Shown here in pieces: positions 27,037 to 35,767 of a stretch of DNA of 64,000 bases (its first letter is position 1; every line of letters begins with the position of its first letter). The translations under genes and the position numbers were made by a program. The notes under the pieces are model-generated. The model did not search any database. It was not told the origin of the DNA and worked only from the letters and a program-made list of their open reading frames with translations. The DNA comes from Gelidibacter salicanalis (GTDB lineage: Bacteria > Bacteroidota > Bacteroidia > Flavobacteriales > Flavobacteriaceae), in contig NZ_JAEHJZ010000032.1 in assembly GCF_016469035.1 (NCBI RefSeq), positions 1-64,000 of the forward strand, written 5' to 3'.

Positions 27037-27584
27037 CGTGGGGATTGTTTGATGAGGTTTTTAAGTGTTTTCAGGCAACGCGATTTTTGACTTCGCACTA
27101 CGGCTTCACTGTCGTAACCGTATTGTTTTGCTATTTCTTCATTAGTTAGTCCTCGGTAAAAGCTTAATGTTAACATCTGCTGGCAACTTTTTCCCAGTTG
27201 ATTAAAATAATGTCGCAATAATTTTTGTTCCTCAGACGGTTCTTGGGTGTCGTTTATACGGATGATCTCATACTCTGTACACGGATGATGAAGCTTTGGA
27301 TCATATGGTTTTTTGGAGGCGTAATCTTTGAGCTTATTAAAGATGAGATGTTTTCCAATGCCAAATAGATAGGTCTTAAAACTGCTGTTTACCTCATATA
27401 ATTTACCAGAAAGGGCATGTTTTCTAATGGATAGAAATGCATCCTGATAAATATCCACACTGTCCTGTGGTGCAATTTGGTATTTTTTTGAAAATCTGAT
27501 AAACTCTTCTCTATAGCAGACATAAAGTTCTTTGACGAGTTGATCGTCATTGTGTTTTAGCGCATCTGCAAATTGATGTTCCAT
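27033..27584 (-). CDS. ECF-type RNA polymerase sigma factor
   Basis: A 183-residue sigma-70 family protein. Region 2 is at about 15-85 (YREEFIRFSKKY, VDIYQDAFLSIRKH) and region 4 at about 125-175 (LGKSCQQMLTLSFYRGLTNEEIAKQYGYDSEAVVRSQKSRCLKTL). The region-4 helix-turn-helix is intact. It is coupled to the 76-residue protein downstream. Divergent from it at 27669 is a secreted DUF4412 protein, a possible target. Confidence 0.9.
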   Translation of the reverse strand: MEHQFADALKHNDDQLVKELYVCYREEFIRFSKKYQIAPQDSVDIYQDAFLSIRKHALSGKLYEVNSSFKTYLFGIGKHLIFNKLKDYASKKPYDPKLHHPCTEYEIIRINDTQEPSEEQKLLRHYFNQLGKSCQQMLTLSFYRGLTNEEIAKQYGYDSEAVVRSQKSRCLKTLKNLIKQSPR

Positions 27585-27668
27585 TTGAAATTTAGAATTT
27601 TTTTAATATCGTGTTAACATCAGCAATTTCCGTATGACTAAAGGTAAGTCATTCTAAATCAATTCATA

Positions 27669-28481
27669 ATGAAAAATTTTAATTTTAAGATGCTCGCAGT
27701 AATTGTTTTTACACTTTTTTTTATACCAAACTCGCAGGCTCAATTCCTTAAAAACCTTAAAAAACGGGTAGAACAAAAAGTGGAGAACGCAGTCATTGAA
27801 AAAACGGCCAATGAAGCGGCAGAATCAGCTACCAGATCTATGGATAAAGTGTTTGAAGGAAATCCACTTGGTAGTCTGGGCGGAACAGAGAAGGCAGACC
27901 CTTCTCTAATTGCAGATACGTATGATTTTACTTGGAAATATTCGCTAAAAATGGGCACAAAAGATGGGGAAATTGTTTTTGATTATTATCTGAAACCTGA
28001 TGCACCATATTTCGGATTTACGTCTGCAGCAATGAAAAATATGTTTAACGTCATGGATACTGATAAAAAAATTATGGCCATGTTTATGGAGTCTGAAGGT
28101 AATAATATAGGAATGGTTACCAAAATGCCGAGTGATTTGGACTTTGAAGAAGATCAATCGGCCGAATTTACTTTTGAAACTCTGCCTGAGAAAAGCGTCA
28201 ATGGATACCATTGCAAAGGTGTAAAAGCAACAAGTACAGCGTATGAAATGGTCATGTATTTTACCAATGAAACCCAAGTAAGTTTTGATGACATTTTTAA
28301 AAACAGTAAAACTAAAATTCCAGTAGCGCTGAAAGATTATTTTAATCCTGATGATAAAGTACTTATGATTTCTATGGATATGACGGATTTAAAAAATAAA
28401 AAGAATAGTGCAACCATGGAGTGTGTGGGGTTGGAGAAAGTTCAAAAATCAATCCGTAAATCTGATTATAAATTTATGTAA
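27669..28481 (+). CDS. secreted DUF4412-type protein
   Basis: A 270-residue protein with a signal peptide (ending NSQAQ) and a short charged helix (FLKNLKKRVEQKVENAVIEK). It then has the DUF4412-like body: YDFTWKYSLKMGTKDGEIVFDYYL, KIMAMFMES, SVNGYHCKGVKATSTAYEMVMYFTNE. DUF4412 proteins are periplasmic or surface proteins of unknown function common in Flavobacteria. It is divergent from the ECF sigma operon. Confidence 0.75.
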   Translation: MKNFNFKMLAVIVFTLFFIPNSQAQFLKNLKKRVEQKVENAVIEKTANEAAESATRSMDKVFEGNPLGSLGGTEKADPSLIADTYDFTWKYSLKMGTKDGEIVFDYYLKPDAPYFGFTSAAMKNMFNVMDTDKKIMAMFMESEGNNIGMVTKMPSDLDFEEDQSAEFTFETLPEKSVNGYHCKGVKATSTAYEMVMYFTNETQVSFDDIFKNSKTKIPVALKDYFNPDDKVLMISMDMTDLKNKKNSATMECVGLEKVQKSIRKSDYKFM

Positions 28482-28569
28482 GGATATACGGCTGATTCTT
28501 ATATAACTAGGGCTCGGAAACTGAAATCCTTCAAAATTAAGTTGCCAGACGTAATTAAAAAAACAAATT

Positions 28570-29154
28570 ATGAAGAGCTATTTATATGTATTTATGTTAA
28601 TTGGACTTCTTATTTCCTGCAAAGGAAATGGACAAACAACAGATATTGTTTCAACTACTGATGTCACCAATCCTGAGGGAAATTTTGTGTTCAGCGGAGA
28701 TTATAACGATTTATTAAGCTTGGAAATGGCATCTCGAATTACTGGTTTTTACCCTTCGAAAGCACAAAAAATGAATACTACCCAAGGGATGTTGGGAGAA
28801 GTTCTACGGTATTATTGGGATAATGGTAGAGAAAAGGCCAAGGAAAGCACCGCCCCTAATAGAAAAAACACCGATATATCATCTACAATGGATCTGGTTC
28901 AGCTAAAATGGGTAGATGGTGAAGCTGATATGGACTCTTTTTTAGACTTTATAGATCTTGACAACCATCCAGAATTATCCAAAGTAAATGGCGTTGGCGA
29001 AGGGGCGTATTGGAATTCTAAAAAGCATCATTTAGAGGTGTATTACAACGGCGTTTCCTTTACGCTTCAGGTTGATATGTCTAATGATGACAACCTAGAT
29101 AAAGAAAAAACCATTGCTTTAGCAAAAGCCATTATAGAAGAACAGATGAACTAA
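28570..29154 (+). CDS. lipoprotein of unknown function
   Basis: A 194-residue lipoprotein (lipobox LLISC near residue 17). The mature protein has alternating acidic and hydrophobic segments (FSGDYNDLLSLEMASRITGFYPSKA, GVGEGAYWNSKKHHLEVYYNGVSFTLQVD) suggestive of a compact alpha/beta fold. No family recognised. It lies 88 bases after the DUF4412 gene on the same strand. Confidence 0.7.
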   Translation: MKSYLYVFMLIGLLISCKGNGQTTDIVSTTDVTNPEGNFVFSGDYNDLLSLEMASRITGFYPSKAQKMNTTQGMLGEVLRYYWDNGREKAKESTAPNRKNTDISSTMDLVQLKWVDGEADMDSFLDFIDLDNHPELSKVNGVGEGAYWNSKKHHLEVYYNGVSFTLQVDMSNDDNLDKEKTIALAKAIIEEQMN

Positions 29155-29422
29155 GTTCTAAAGATTTTCCCCAATGAAACTCACTTTCTTGGTAATGTTG
29201 TCCATGTTTTGAAAACAGTCGTCAACATAAATGTGTATGCTAAAATAGATTTTTAATCATCATTTGGGATGCTAAGCAACACTAGGCTTTTTGTAATACA
29301 AAAGGTATATGAATGGATGTTAATTAAGTTTGTAATGTTATCGATATGAGAAATTTAACGTTTTAATAGCTTTAATATATTACTGAATTGAGCGTTCAGA
29401 AAACCCAAAAAATATCGAAATT

Positions 29423-30145
29423 ATGAAAAAGATGTTACTGGTCTTAATACTGTTCTCCGTGGAAACTATGGCAGCACAATCTGTAGCTAAAGTTGAGAAC
29501 CACCCGTTACAACCTATGGAGGTAGTCCTGTTCGCGTTCGGCATGGAACATCCTATTTCCATCGGTACACTCTCGAACTCAGGAGAACTAACTTTAAATT
29601 TCCCAACAACGTTAAGCACTATTACAGAGGAGATAAAAGCAGATTTCATGTCGGACGCAGCATTTACCATTTTTTCAAATTGTGATAATAGTAACGATAT
29701 ACTCTCAGAGAAGGAAAACGTTAAAGCAACCAGTGGTGGTTATTTGTCATTAAGTACTAAGGATAATCCCTATTCAGGGTTGATTTTCTTGGTTACCGAA
29801 GAACAATTAGTGCCATGGATTGAGTCCAGTGGGGATAGTGATGCTGTTTTGGGCTCCTATTTTAAACTGGTTTATATGGACTCTAATTTTAAGTACCAAG
29901 GCACGTGCACTTCTACCGTGTCGTACACTGGTAATGAATCTTATGAAACGCACTATATATACAATTTGCAATTGAAACGTGGTTTTAACTTTATTGAGTA
30001 TAAAATTGAAACTGTTGAGACACACAAGGTACCTAGCATGGCCGATGAAAATACATTTGAACTCATTAAGAAACCAAGTAAAATAGCAGTGTCTTCAACG
30101 CCATCAATGCTCCCAAACACCAAATGGATTGCGAAATATTTTTAA
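29423..30145 (+). CDS. secreted protein of unknown function
   Basis: A 240-residue protein with a signal peptide (MKKMLLVLILFSVETMAAQ). The mature part is beta-rich (HPISIGTLSNSGELTLNFP, GSYFKLVYMDSNFKYQGTCTSTVSY, IYNLQLKRGFNFIEYKIE) with two cysteines that could pair. It resembles nothing I can name. It stands alone with a 270-base gap upstream. Confidence 0.65.
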   Translation: MKKMLLVLILFSVETMAAQSVAKVENHPLQPMEVVLFAFGMEHPISIGTLSNSGELTLNFPTTLSTITEEIKADFMSDAAFTIFSNCDNSNDILSEKENVKATSGGYLSLSTKDNPYSGLIFLVTEEQLVPWIESSGDSDAVLGSYFKLVYMDSNFKYQGTCTSTVSYTGNESYETHYIYNLQLKRGFNFIEYKIETVETHKVPSMADENTFELIKKPSKIAVSSTPSMLPNTKWIAKYF

Positions 30146-30310
30146 ACTATAAATTCGAGCGAACAATTTCTCCTGAATGTGCTGCACCTTTCAGACTGTT
30201 TTATTGTGATCCAAATTCCACAGCAACACTAGATGAAAATAAAATGAATTTCAAGTTCCATAATTTTTGTAATTTTAAATAGATTCATGCCTAAAATTGA
30301 ACGTATTTTT

Positions 30311-30673
30311 ATGAATATTCAACAACTTCACGCCTATTGTATGTCTAAGAAAGGCGTTACTGAAGATTTTCCGTTTGATGCCGATACCCTTGTGTTTAAA
30401 GTATTAGGAAAAATGTATGCTTTAATAGGGTTGAAAAAATGGGAGGCAGGCCAAAAAGCCATTAACCTTAAATGCGACGCGGAGTATGCTGAAGAATTAC
30501 GTGCAGAATACCCCACTATTCAGCCGGGCTATCACATGAGTAAAAAACATTGGAACACCATCGATTTAACCACGGATGAAATCTCTCCAAAATTCCTTTC
30601 CCAATTAATTGACCATTCCTACGATATGGTGGTTAAAGGAATGCCTAAAACGATGCGGGAATCTCTTCAATAA
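30311..30673 (+). CDS. MmcQ/YjbR family protein
   Basis: A 120-residue protein of the MmcQ/YjbR (CyaY-like fold) family: HAYCMSKKGVTEDFPFDADTLVFKVLGKMYALIG, LKCDAEYAEELRAEYPTIQPGYHMSKKHWNTI. The frame also opens at 30287, but the ATG at 30311 (MNIQQLHAYC) aligns with usual starts. Proposed to bind DNA or nucleotides; physiological role unclear. Confidence 0.88.
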   Translation: MNIQQLHAYCMSKKGVTEDFPFDADTLVFKVLGKMYALIGLKKWEAGQKAINLKCDAEYAEELRAEYPTIQPGYHMSKKHWNTIDLTTDEISPKFLSQLIDHSYDMVVKGMPKTMRESLQ

Positions 30674-30716
30674 AAATGGTATGTTTGCAATGCAGAAATA
30701 TTGCCTGCAATCAACA

Positions 30717-30800
30717 GCCCGCCCATACCCAAGAGGTGCGTTTGGGCAAGTGAAAAACCCGCCTGCATCGAAAAGATGCATTCGGGCAAGTCGTAAATTA
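30717..30800. repeat. paired REP-like hairpin repeats
   Basis: Two tandem, about 40-base imperfect copies, each beginning CCCGCC and ending GGGCAAGT, each able to fold (TGCATC/GATGCA in the second). They are GC-rich against their surroundings, like dispersed intergenic repeats of other bacteria. Confidence 0.55.
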
Positions 30801-30816
30801 AAAATCGTAATTCCCA

Positions 30817-31395
30817 ATGAGCGTTCTTCAAATGCTTCAAGACAGAAGCAACAACACCTGCGAACTATGTGGTTCAAAAGAAAATTTGTCACAATATACT
30901 ATTCCGCCATCGTTAAATGAAAATGTGGCCAATGATGTATTGGTATGTAAAACCTGTTTAGATCAAATTGAGGGTACTGTTGAAATGGACACTAACCATT
31001 GGCGCTGTTTAAACGACAGTATGTGGAATGAAAATGTGGCTGTTCAAATTATGGCCTGGCGCATATTACAAAGACTTCGTGCCGAAGGTTGGCCTAAAGA
31101 TTTGGTAGAGATGATGTATCTTGATGAGGAAGCCTTAGCGTTGGCAAGGGCCACAGGCGAACATGAAGATGAGGCTAATAAAATCATCCATCGAGATGTA
31201 AACGGTGTGATTCTAGAACACGGCGACTCCGTTGTGCTGATCAAAGATTTGAAAGTAAAAGGCTCCAGTATGGTGGCAAAACAAGGTACTGCGGTGCGCA
31301 ATATTCGTCTGGATCATGAAAATGCTGAATATATTGAAGGCAGAGTGGATGGTCAGAATATTGTTATTATTACAAAATATGTAAAGAAATCATAA
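30817..31395 (+). CDS. PhnA-domain zinc-ribbon protein
   Basis: A 192-residue protein. The N-terminus has a zinc ribbon (CELCGSKENL and later CKTCLD), the middle is helical, and the C-terminal 70 residues form the PhnA SH3-like domain (DVNGVILEHGDSVVLIKDLKVKGSSMVAKQGTAVRNIRL). Despite the name, this family is not shown to act in phosphonate use; the function is unknown. No phosphonate genes are nearby. Confidence 0.85.
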   Translation: MSVLQMLQDRSNNTCELCGSKENLSQYTIPPSLNENVANDVLVCKTCLDQIEGTVEMDTNHWRCLNDSMWNENVAVQIMAWRILQRLRAEGWPKDLVEMMYLDEEALALARATGEHEDEANKIIHRDVNGVILEHGDSVVLIKDLKVKGSSMVAKQGTAVRNIRLDHENAEYIEGRVDGQNIVIITKYVKKS

Positions 31396-31612
31396 CACTT
31401 AAATCTGATACAGAAATGGAGCTTACATTAATTTTTAAGCTTCTTTTTTTTTAATAAATATGTAATAATCAAATAATTACACGTGTTTTTTTTGTACATT
31501 TAATCCTCTCCACAACATGCCTATGCCTTTGTACTAAAGGCTCTTTACGATTGTCCTAGATCTTGGTTTTAAAAATTTGTAATCAATTTATATTAACCAA
31601 AATTCAAATATT

Positions 31613-32431
31613 ATGAAAACAATCAAAGGATTATTCGTGGTATTAGCAGGAATGCTTTTACTAAACAGCACTTCAACTATTGCTCAAGAACAAACAAGGC
31701 CTGAATTTGTAACCATAACCACTATGCATTGGAATATGGACAATAAGGACTTTAAAATGGAAGAATGGAAAGCTGTAGAAAAGGAATATCTGGACAAGGT
31801 AACTATGAACAATGAACATGTTGCAAATGCGTCCTTCTATTTACATCGAATGACACCAGACAATACTGAAATATTGTATGCACAATCTTATCCTTCTTGG
31901 GAAGCTATGGGTAAGGCAGCTGACAGAAACACCGAACTTGAAAAGTCTGCTTGGCCAGATGAAAAAGCTCGTACTGCTTTTATGAAAAAACGAGACGCCT
32001 ATTATTCGCCAAAGCACTCCGATGAGATTTATGCGACCATGCCACACGCAAAACGTATGACTACGGCGCCAACTAAAGATATGATATGCTATGTTCGAAA
32101 AGGCCATTTTGCATATGGGGAAGGCAACAATGAGGAATTTGAAGCCACTTCAAAAGAATATTTTGATAACGTAACCAGTAAAAATGAGTATATCAAAGCC
32201 TATTACCCAATGGCACATGCCTGGGGTTCTGACCGGACCGAATCAGTTGAGGCTTTCTTTTTAGATTCTATGGCTGATTTAGATAAAATGTTCGATAGGG
32301 ATACCGAATTATTTGAGTCTCATTGGAAAGACGAAGCAGCTCGCAAAGGTATGGAAGAAAAAAGCGCAAAATATTTTGATGGCAGGCATGGTGATTATGT
32401 TTATACCTATGTTGCAGGCTTAGCCAAATGA
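31613..32431 (+). CDS. secreted protein made of two repeated domains
   Basis: A 272-residue protein with a signal peptide (ending STIAQ). The mature part is an internal duplication of about 115 residues (about 30-145 and 155-270). Each half has a YLDKVT/YFDNVT NNE-type helix, a hydrophobic strand pair and DRNTELE/DRDTELFE followed by W-x-DEAA/DEKA-R and a Y-D-Y/Y-D-GRHGDY-type end. The pattern suggests a dimeric alpha-beta barrel (NIPSNAP or ABM-like). Function unknown. A terminator follows at 32454. Confidence 0.7.
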   Translation: MKTIKGLFVVLAGMLLLNSTSTIAQEQTRPEFVTITTMHWNMDNKDFKMEEWKAVEKEYLDKVTMNNEHVANASFYLHRMTPDNTEILYAQSYPSWEAMGKAADRNTELEKSAWPDEKARTAFMKKRDAYYSPKHSDEIYATMPHAKRMTTAPTKDMICYVRKGHFAYGEGNNEEFEATSKEYFDNVTSKNEYIKAYYPMAHAWGSDRTESVEAFFLDSMADLDKMFDRDTELFESHWKDEAARKGMEEKSAKYFDGRHGDYVYTYVAGLAK

Positions 32432-32453
32432 AAGGAAAACATATAAATAGTAG

Positions 32454-32482
32454 GGCTTACTTTAGATAGTAAGCCTTTTTTT
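32454..32482 (+). terminator. Rho-independent terminator
   Basis: GGCTTACT pairs with AGTAAGCC around a 6-base loop, followed by seven T. It ends the two-domain secreted protein gene. Confidence 0.85.
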
Positions 32483-32956
32483 GTTTTTAAATTCTTTGGG
32501 ACTTAAATGTTTAAGGTTTTAAATTACCTGTTAAAGTTTGATATACTATTATAACCTGAAGCTTTCGCGATTTCGGAAATTGTAAAAAAAAGGTTTTGAT
32601 TTTATTTTGATAAGAAGTCACTTTAAATCCGTGTTTTGATCGGCTAAAGAAATGGTGTAATTCTTGGAGCTCTTCAAGCTCAAAAAAACTATTTTTCCAA
32701 AAGATTTTTGATGAAAAAAAGAGTGAGCATCCTGGTTTTAGATTGGGAGAAATCATTTTAAAGACATGTGGAATATGGCTTCCTATAGTAGTTTATCCTA
32801 GCACCTACAATCACTGTGCCTTCACCTTCCACCATATAACTTAATTATATTTCCATATGCTGGTGTAGCTTATTATAAAAAATGAGATCATCGTCAACCT
32901 GAAATATAAAGGCATCCTAGCGGGGTTTTGGTATTTAAAAAGGTAAAACATTTATG
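32462..32956 (-). pseudogene. AraC-family regulator with cupin sensor domain, heavily decayed
   Basis: Reading the minus strand in shifting frames recovers an AraC/cupin protein: NVLPF, IPKPR, DAFIFQVDDDLIFYNKLHQH, LSYMVEGEGTVIVGARINYYR, IGSHIPHVFK, CSLFFSSKIFWKNSFFELEE, RSKHGFKV, then TISEIAKASGYNSISNFNR and HLSPKEFKN. Several stops and frameshifts interrupt it, and the section between the sensor and the second helix-turn-helix is deleted. It is divergent to the hydroxyproline operon that starts at 33094, so it is plausibly the operon's lost regulator. Confidence 0.85.
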
Positions 32957-33093
32957 TGGCTAGAATCAACATATACTATTCAAAATTATACAACTTTATT
33001 TCATAATGGATACTATACTATCAAATTTGGATAAATGTACATTAATATTGCATGATATAGAGGCTTAAATTTACAGAATCAAAACGTAATATT

Positions 33094-34008
33094 ATGAGCA
33101 TACAATGGAAAGGCATCATGCCAGCGGTGACCACAAAGTTCACCGATAACGATGAACTCGATTTAAAAAACTTCGAAATCAATATCAAGGCACAATTGGA
33201 TGCAGGGGTTCATGGTATTGTATTGGGTGGTACTTTAGGAGAGGCAAGCACCTTGTCAGATCAAGAAAAACGGACCTTAACCACCACAACGGTAGACATC
33301 GTTAAGGGCAAAGTCCCTGTATTAATCAATATTGGAGAACAAACTACAAAAAATGCAATTTTAGCCGCGCAAAAGGCTGAAGAAGACGGTGCAAAAGGGC
33401 TGATGGTATTGCCACCAATGCGTTATAAGTCTGGAGATCGTGAAACTGTAGCATATTTCAAGGCCATAGCAAACAGTACGTCGTTGCCTATAATGATTTA
33501 TAATAATCCCGTCGATTATAAAATTGAAGTGACTTTAGATATGTTTGAAGAACTGTTAAAGTGTGATAACATTGAAGCTGTCAAGGAATCTACACGTGAT
33601 ATTACGAATGTCACACGAATCAAAAACCGCTTTGGCGACCGACTCAAAATAATGACAGGTGTTGATACCATTGCGCTTGAAAGTTTGATTATGGGAGCTG
33701 ATGGTTGGGTAGCAGGCTTGGTTTGCGCTTTCCCGGCAGAAACCGTCGCCATTTACGAGCTCCAAAAAGCAGGTAGAATTAAAGAAGCCATCGAAATTTT
33801 CCGTTGGTTCATGCCTTTATTGGAGTTGGATATTATCCCTACATTAGTACAAAACATAAAATTAGCGGAGGTTTACACTAAACTAGGTACTGAAAATGTT
33901 CGTGCGCCACGTTTAACATTACGAGGTGATGAACGCAGACACGTGATAAAAACCATTGAAAACGCCTTAAAAAACAGACCAAAACTTCCTGATTATAAAA
34001 ATTTGTAA
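33094..34008 (+). CDS. DapA-family enzyme, probable cis-4-hydroxy-D-proline-derived pyrroline deaminase
   Basis: A 304-residue TIM-barrel lyase of the dihydrodipicolinate synthase family. The Schiff-base lysine is K164 (EAVKES) and the catalytic tyrosine Y136 (MIYNNPVD), with the GGTLGEASTL pyruvate-binding-type loop. The nearby epimerase, FAD oxidase and semialdehyde dehydrogenase point to 1-pyrroline-4-hydroxy-2-carboxylate deaminase, which yields 2-oxoglutarate semialdehyde. Family alone would also allow other aldolase or lyase roles; context makes the deaminase most likely. It is the first gene of the cluster. Confidence 0.82.
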   Translation: MSIQWKGIMPAVTTKFTDNDELDLKNFEINIKAQLDAGVHGIVLGGTLGEASTLSDQEKRTLTTTTVDIVKGKVPVLINIGEQTTKNAILAAQKAEEDGAKGLMVLPPMRYKSGDRETVAYFKAIANSTSLPIMIYNNPVDYKIEVTLDMFEELLKCDNIEAVKESTRDITNVTRIKNRFGDRLKIMTGVDTIALESLIMGADGWVAGLVCAFPAETVAIYELQKAGRIKEAIEIFRWFMPLLELDIIPTLVQNIKLAEVYTKLGTENVRAPRLTLRGDERRHVIKTIENALKNRPKLPDYKNL

Positions 34009-34183
34009 AGACAGCAAAAAACAAGTCAACCAGCAAGTAGATGTATAGATAATTAATCAGGAGGAAAGTCGTCCAAAAAAGCTTCTGGAATTACTAAAAT
34101 ACTAATTGGACGTTAACACAAGTCTACACTAAAACAAGAATCCGGTTGAATAGATTAGTGAAATAGGATCAAAAAAGAAAAGT

Positions 34184-35767
34184 ATGATTACAGGAAAAAA
34201 CCATATAGGAAATCAATACTCAGCAAAAGGCACTCAAACTTACAAAACCTTCAATCCGCAGTTAAATATTGAAAACGAATCCGTTTTTACAGAGGCTACC
34301 CAAGAGGAAATTGACGCAGCTGTTACCTTAGCTTCAGAAGCATTTGAAGTGTACAGAGCCATCTCTGGAGCAAAAAAAGCTGAGTTTCTGAACAGCATTG
34401 CTGATGAAATTTTAGCATTGGGCGACACTCTGATTCAAATGTATTGTTCAGAATCTGGACTGCCAGAAGGAAGAGCGATAGGCGAGCGTGGTAGAACCAT
34501 TGGGCAGTTAAAATCATTTGCAAACGTATTGACCGAAGGTTCCTGGGTAGAAGCTACCATTGATACCGCGCAGCCAGACCGCGAGCCTATGCCAAAATCT
34601 GACCTTAGGAAAATGCTTATTCCTATCGGACCCGTGGTGGTCTTTGGCGCAAGTAACTTTCCGCTGGCATTTTCAACGGCAGGTGGAGATACGGCCTCGG
34701 CATTGGCGTCCGGCTGTCCTGTCATCGTGAAATCGCATCCCATGCATTCGGGCACAGGGGAGTTGGTCGCTTCGGCCATTTTAAAAGCAGCTGTAAAAAC
34801 AGGCATGCCAAATGGTGTGTTTTCTAATCTTAATAGTAGTGGTATTGACGTTGGGCAAGAGTTGGTAAAGCATCCAAAAGTAAAAGCCGTCGGATTTACA
34901 GGAAGTTATAAAGGCGGGAAAGCATTATTTGATTTGGCGGCACAACGCGACGAACCTATTACGGTATTTGCTGAAATGGGCAGTGTGAATCCCGTGGTTC
35001 TGCTTCCTAAAGCTGTAGAATCTAAAGGCGAATCCCTAGCTAAAACCTATGCCGGTTCTATAACTCTTGGGACGGGTCAATTTTGCACCAATCCAGGGTT
35101 GCTATTGGGAATAAAAAGTGATGCCTTATCAAATTTTATCCAACAGCTCTCTGATGAAATTCTAAAAATTGAACCTTCATGTATGTTGCATCCAAACATT
35201 CATGATACCTATAACAAGAATAAAAACACTGCAATTTCGCAAAACGGAATTAACATATCTGCCGATTATCCATCGGATACCAAGCCAAATTATGCCAAAC
35301 AGACCGTAACAACGGTAGATGGCGATACTTTTTTGAAGAATGTCGCATTACACCAAGAAGTATTCGGCCCTTATGCTATTGTAGTGCAATGCGAAAATGA
35401 TCGCCAATTAGAGGAAGTCATCTTAAAATTGGAAGGGCAACTCACCGGCACCATTATGGCAGATGCTACTGAAATTTCAAAATATTCCAAGATTGTGTCA
35501 GCCTTGCAAAATAGAGTAGGGCGGATTATTTTTAACGGCGTACCAACTGGAGTTGAGGTCTGTCCGTCCATGATGCATGGCGGTCCATTTCCCGCATCTA
35601 CGGATAGTAGGTTTACCGCTATTGGTGCACACGCTATAAAACGTTGGGTACGTCCTTTCAGTTATCAAGATTGGCCAAAACAATTGCTGCCAGATGCTCT
35701 AAAAGATGACAATCCGTTGGGAATAATTCGTAATATTGACGGTATTCAAACTCAAAAACACCTATGA
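34184..35767 (+). CDS. 2,5-dioxovalerate (2-oxoglutarate semialdehyde) dehydrogenase, NADP-type
   Basis: A 527-residue aldehyde dehydrogenase. Key features are VFGASNFPLAFSTAGGDTASALASG, VIVKSHPMHSGTGE in the cofactor site (the Ser-His pattern of NADP-preferring members), EMGSVNP with the general-base glutamate, and the nucleophile C301 (GQFCTNPG). Length and motifs fit the 2-oxoglutarate semialdehyde branch, the last step of hydroxyproline and pentose-acid catabolism. It overlaps the next gene by ATGA. Confidence 0.87.
   Translation: MITGKNHIGNQYSAKGTQTYKTFNPQLNIENESVFTEATQEEIDAAVTLASEAFEVYRAISGAKKAEFLNSIADEILALGDTLIQMYCSESGLPEGRAIGERGRTIGQLKSFANVLTEGSWVEATIDTAQPDREPMPKSDLRKMLIPIGPVVVFGASNFPLAFSTAGGDTASALASGCPVIVKSHPMHSGTGELVASAILKAAVKTGMPNGVFSNLNSSGIDVGQELVKHPKVKAVGFTGSYKGGKALFDLAAQRDEPITVFAEMGSVNPVVLLPKAVESKGESLAKTYAGSITLGTGQFCTNPGLLLGIKSDALSNFIQQLSDEILKIEPSCMLHPNIHDTYNKNKNTAISQNGINISADYPSDTKPNYAKQTVTTVDGDTFLKNVALHQEVFGPYAIVVQCENDRQLEEVILKLEGQLTGTIMADATEISKYSKIVSALQNRVGRIIFNGVPTGVEVCPSMMHGGPFPASTDSRFTAIGAHAIKRWVRPFSYQDWPKQLLPDALKDDNPLGIIRNIDGIQTQKHL

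Noticed and set aside
30817-31395. PhnA-type gene as evidence for phosphonate use
   Set aside because: The name is historical and no phosphonate pathway genes are present.
32511-32756. Minus-strand frame of 81 codons as a gene
   Set aside because: Only its first part is AraC-like; the true AraC homology continues in other frames, so this is part of a pseudogene.
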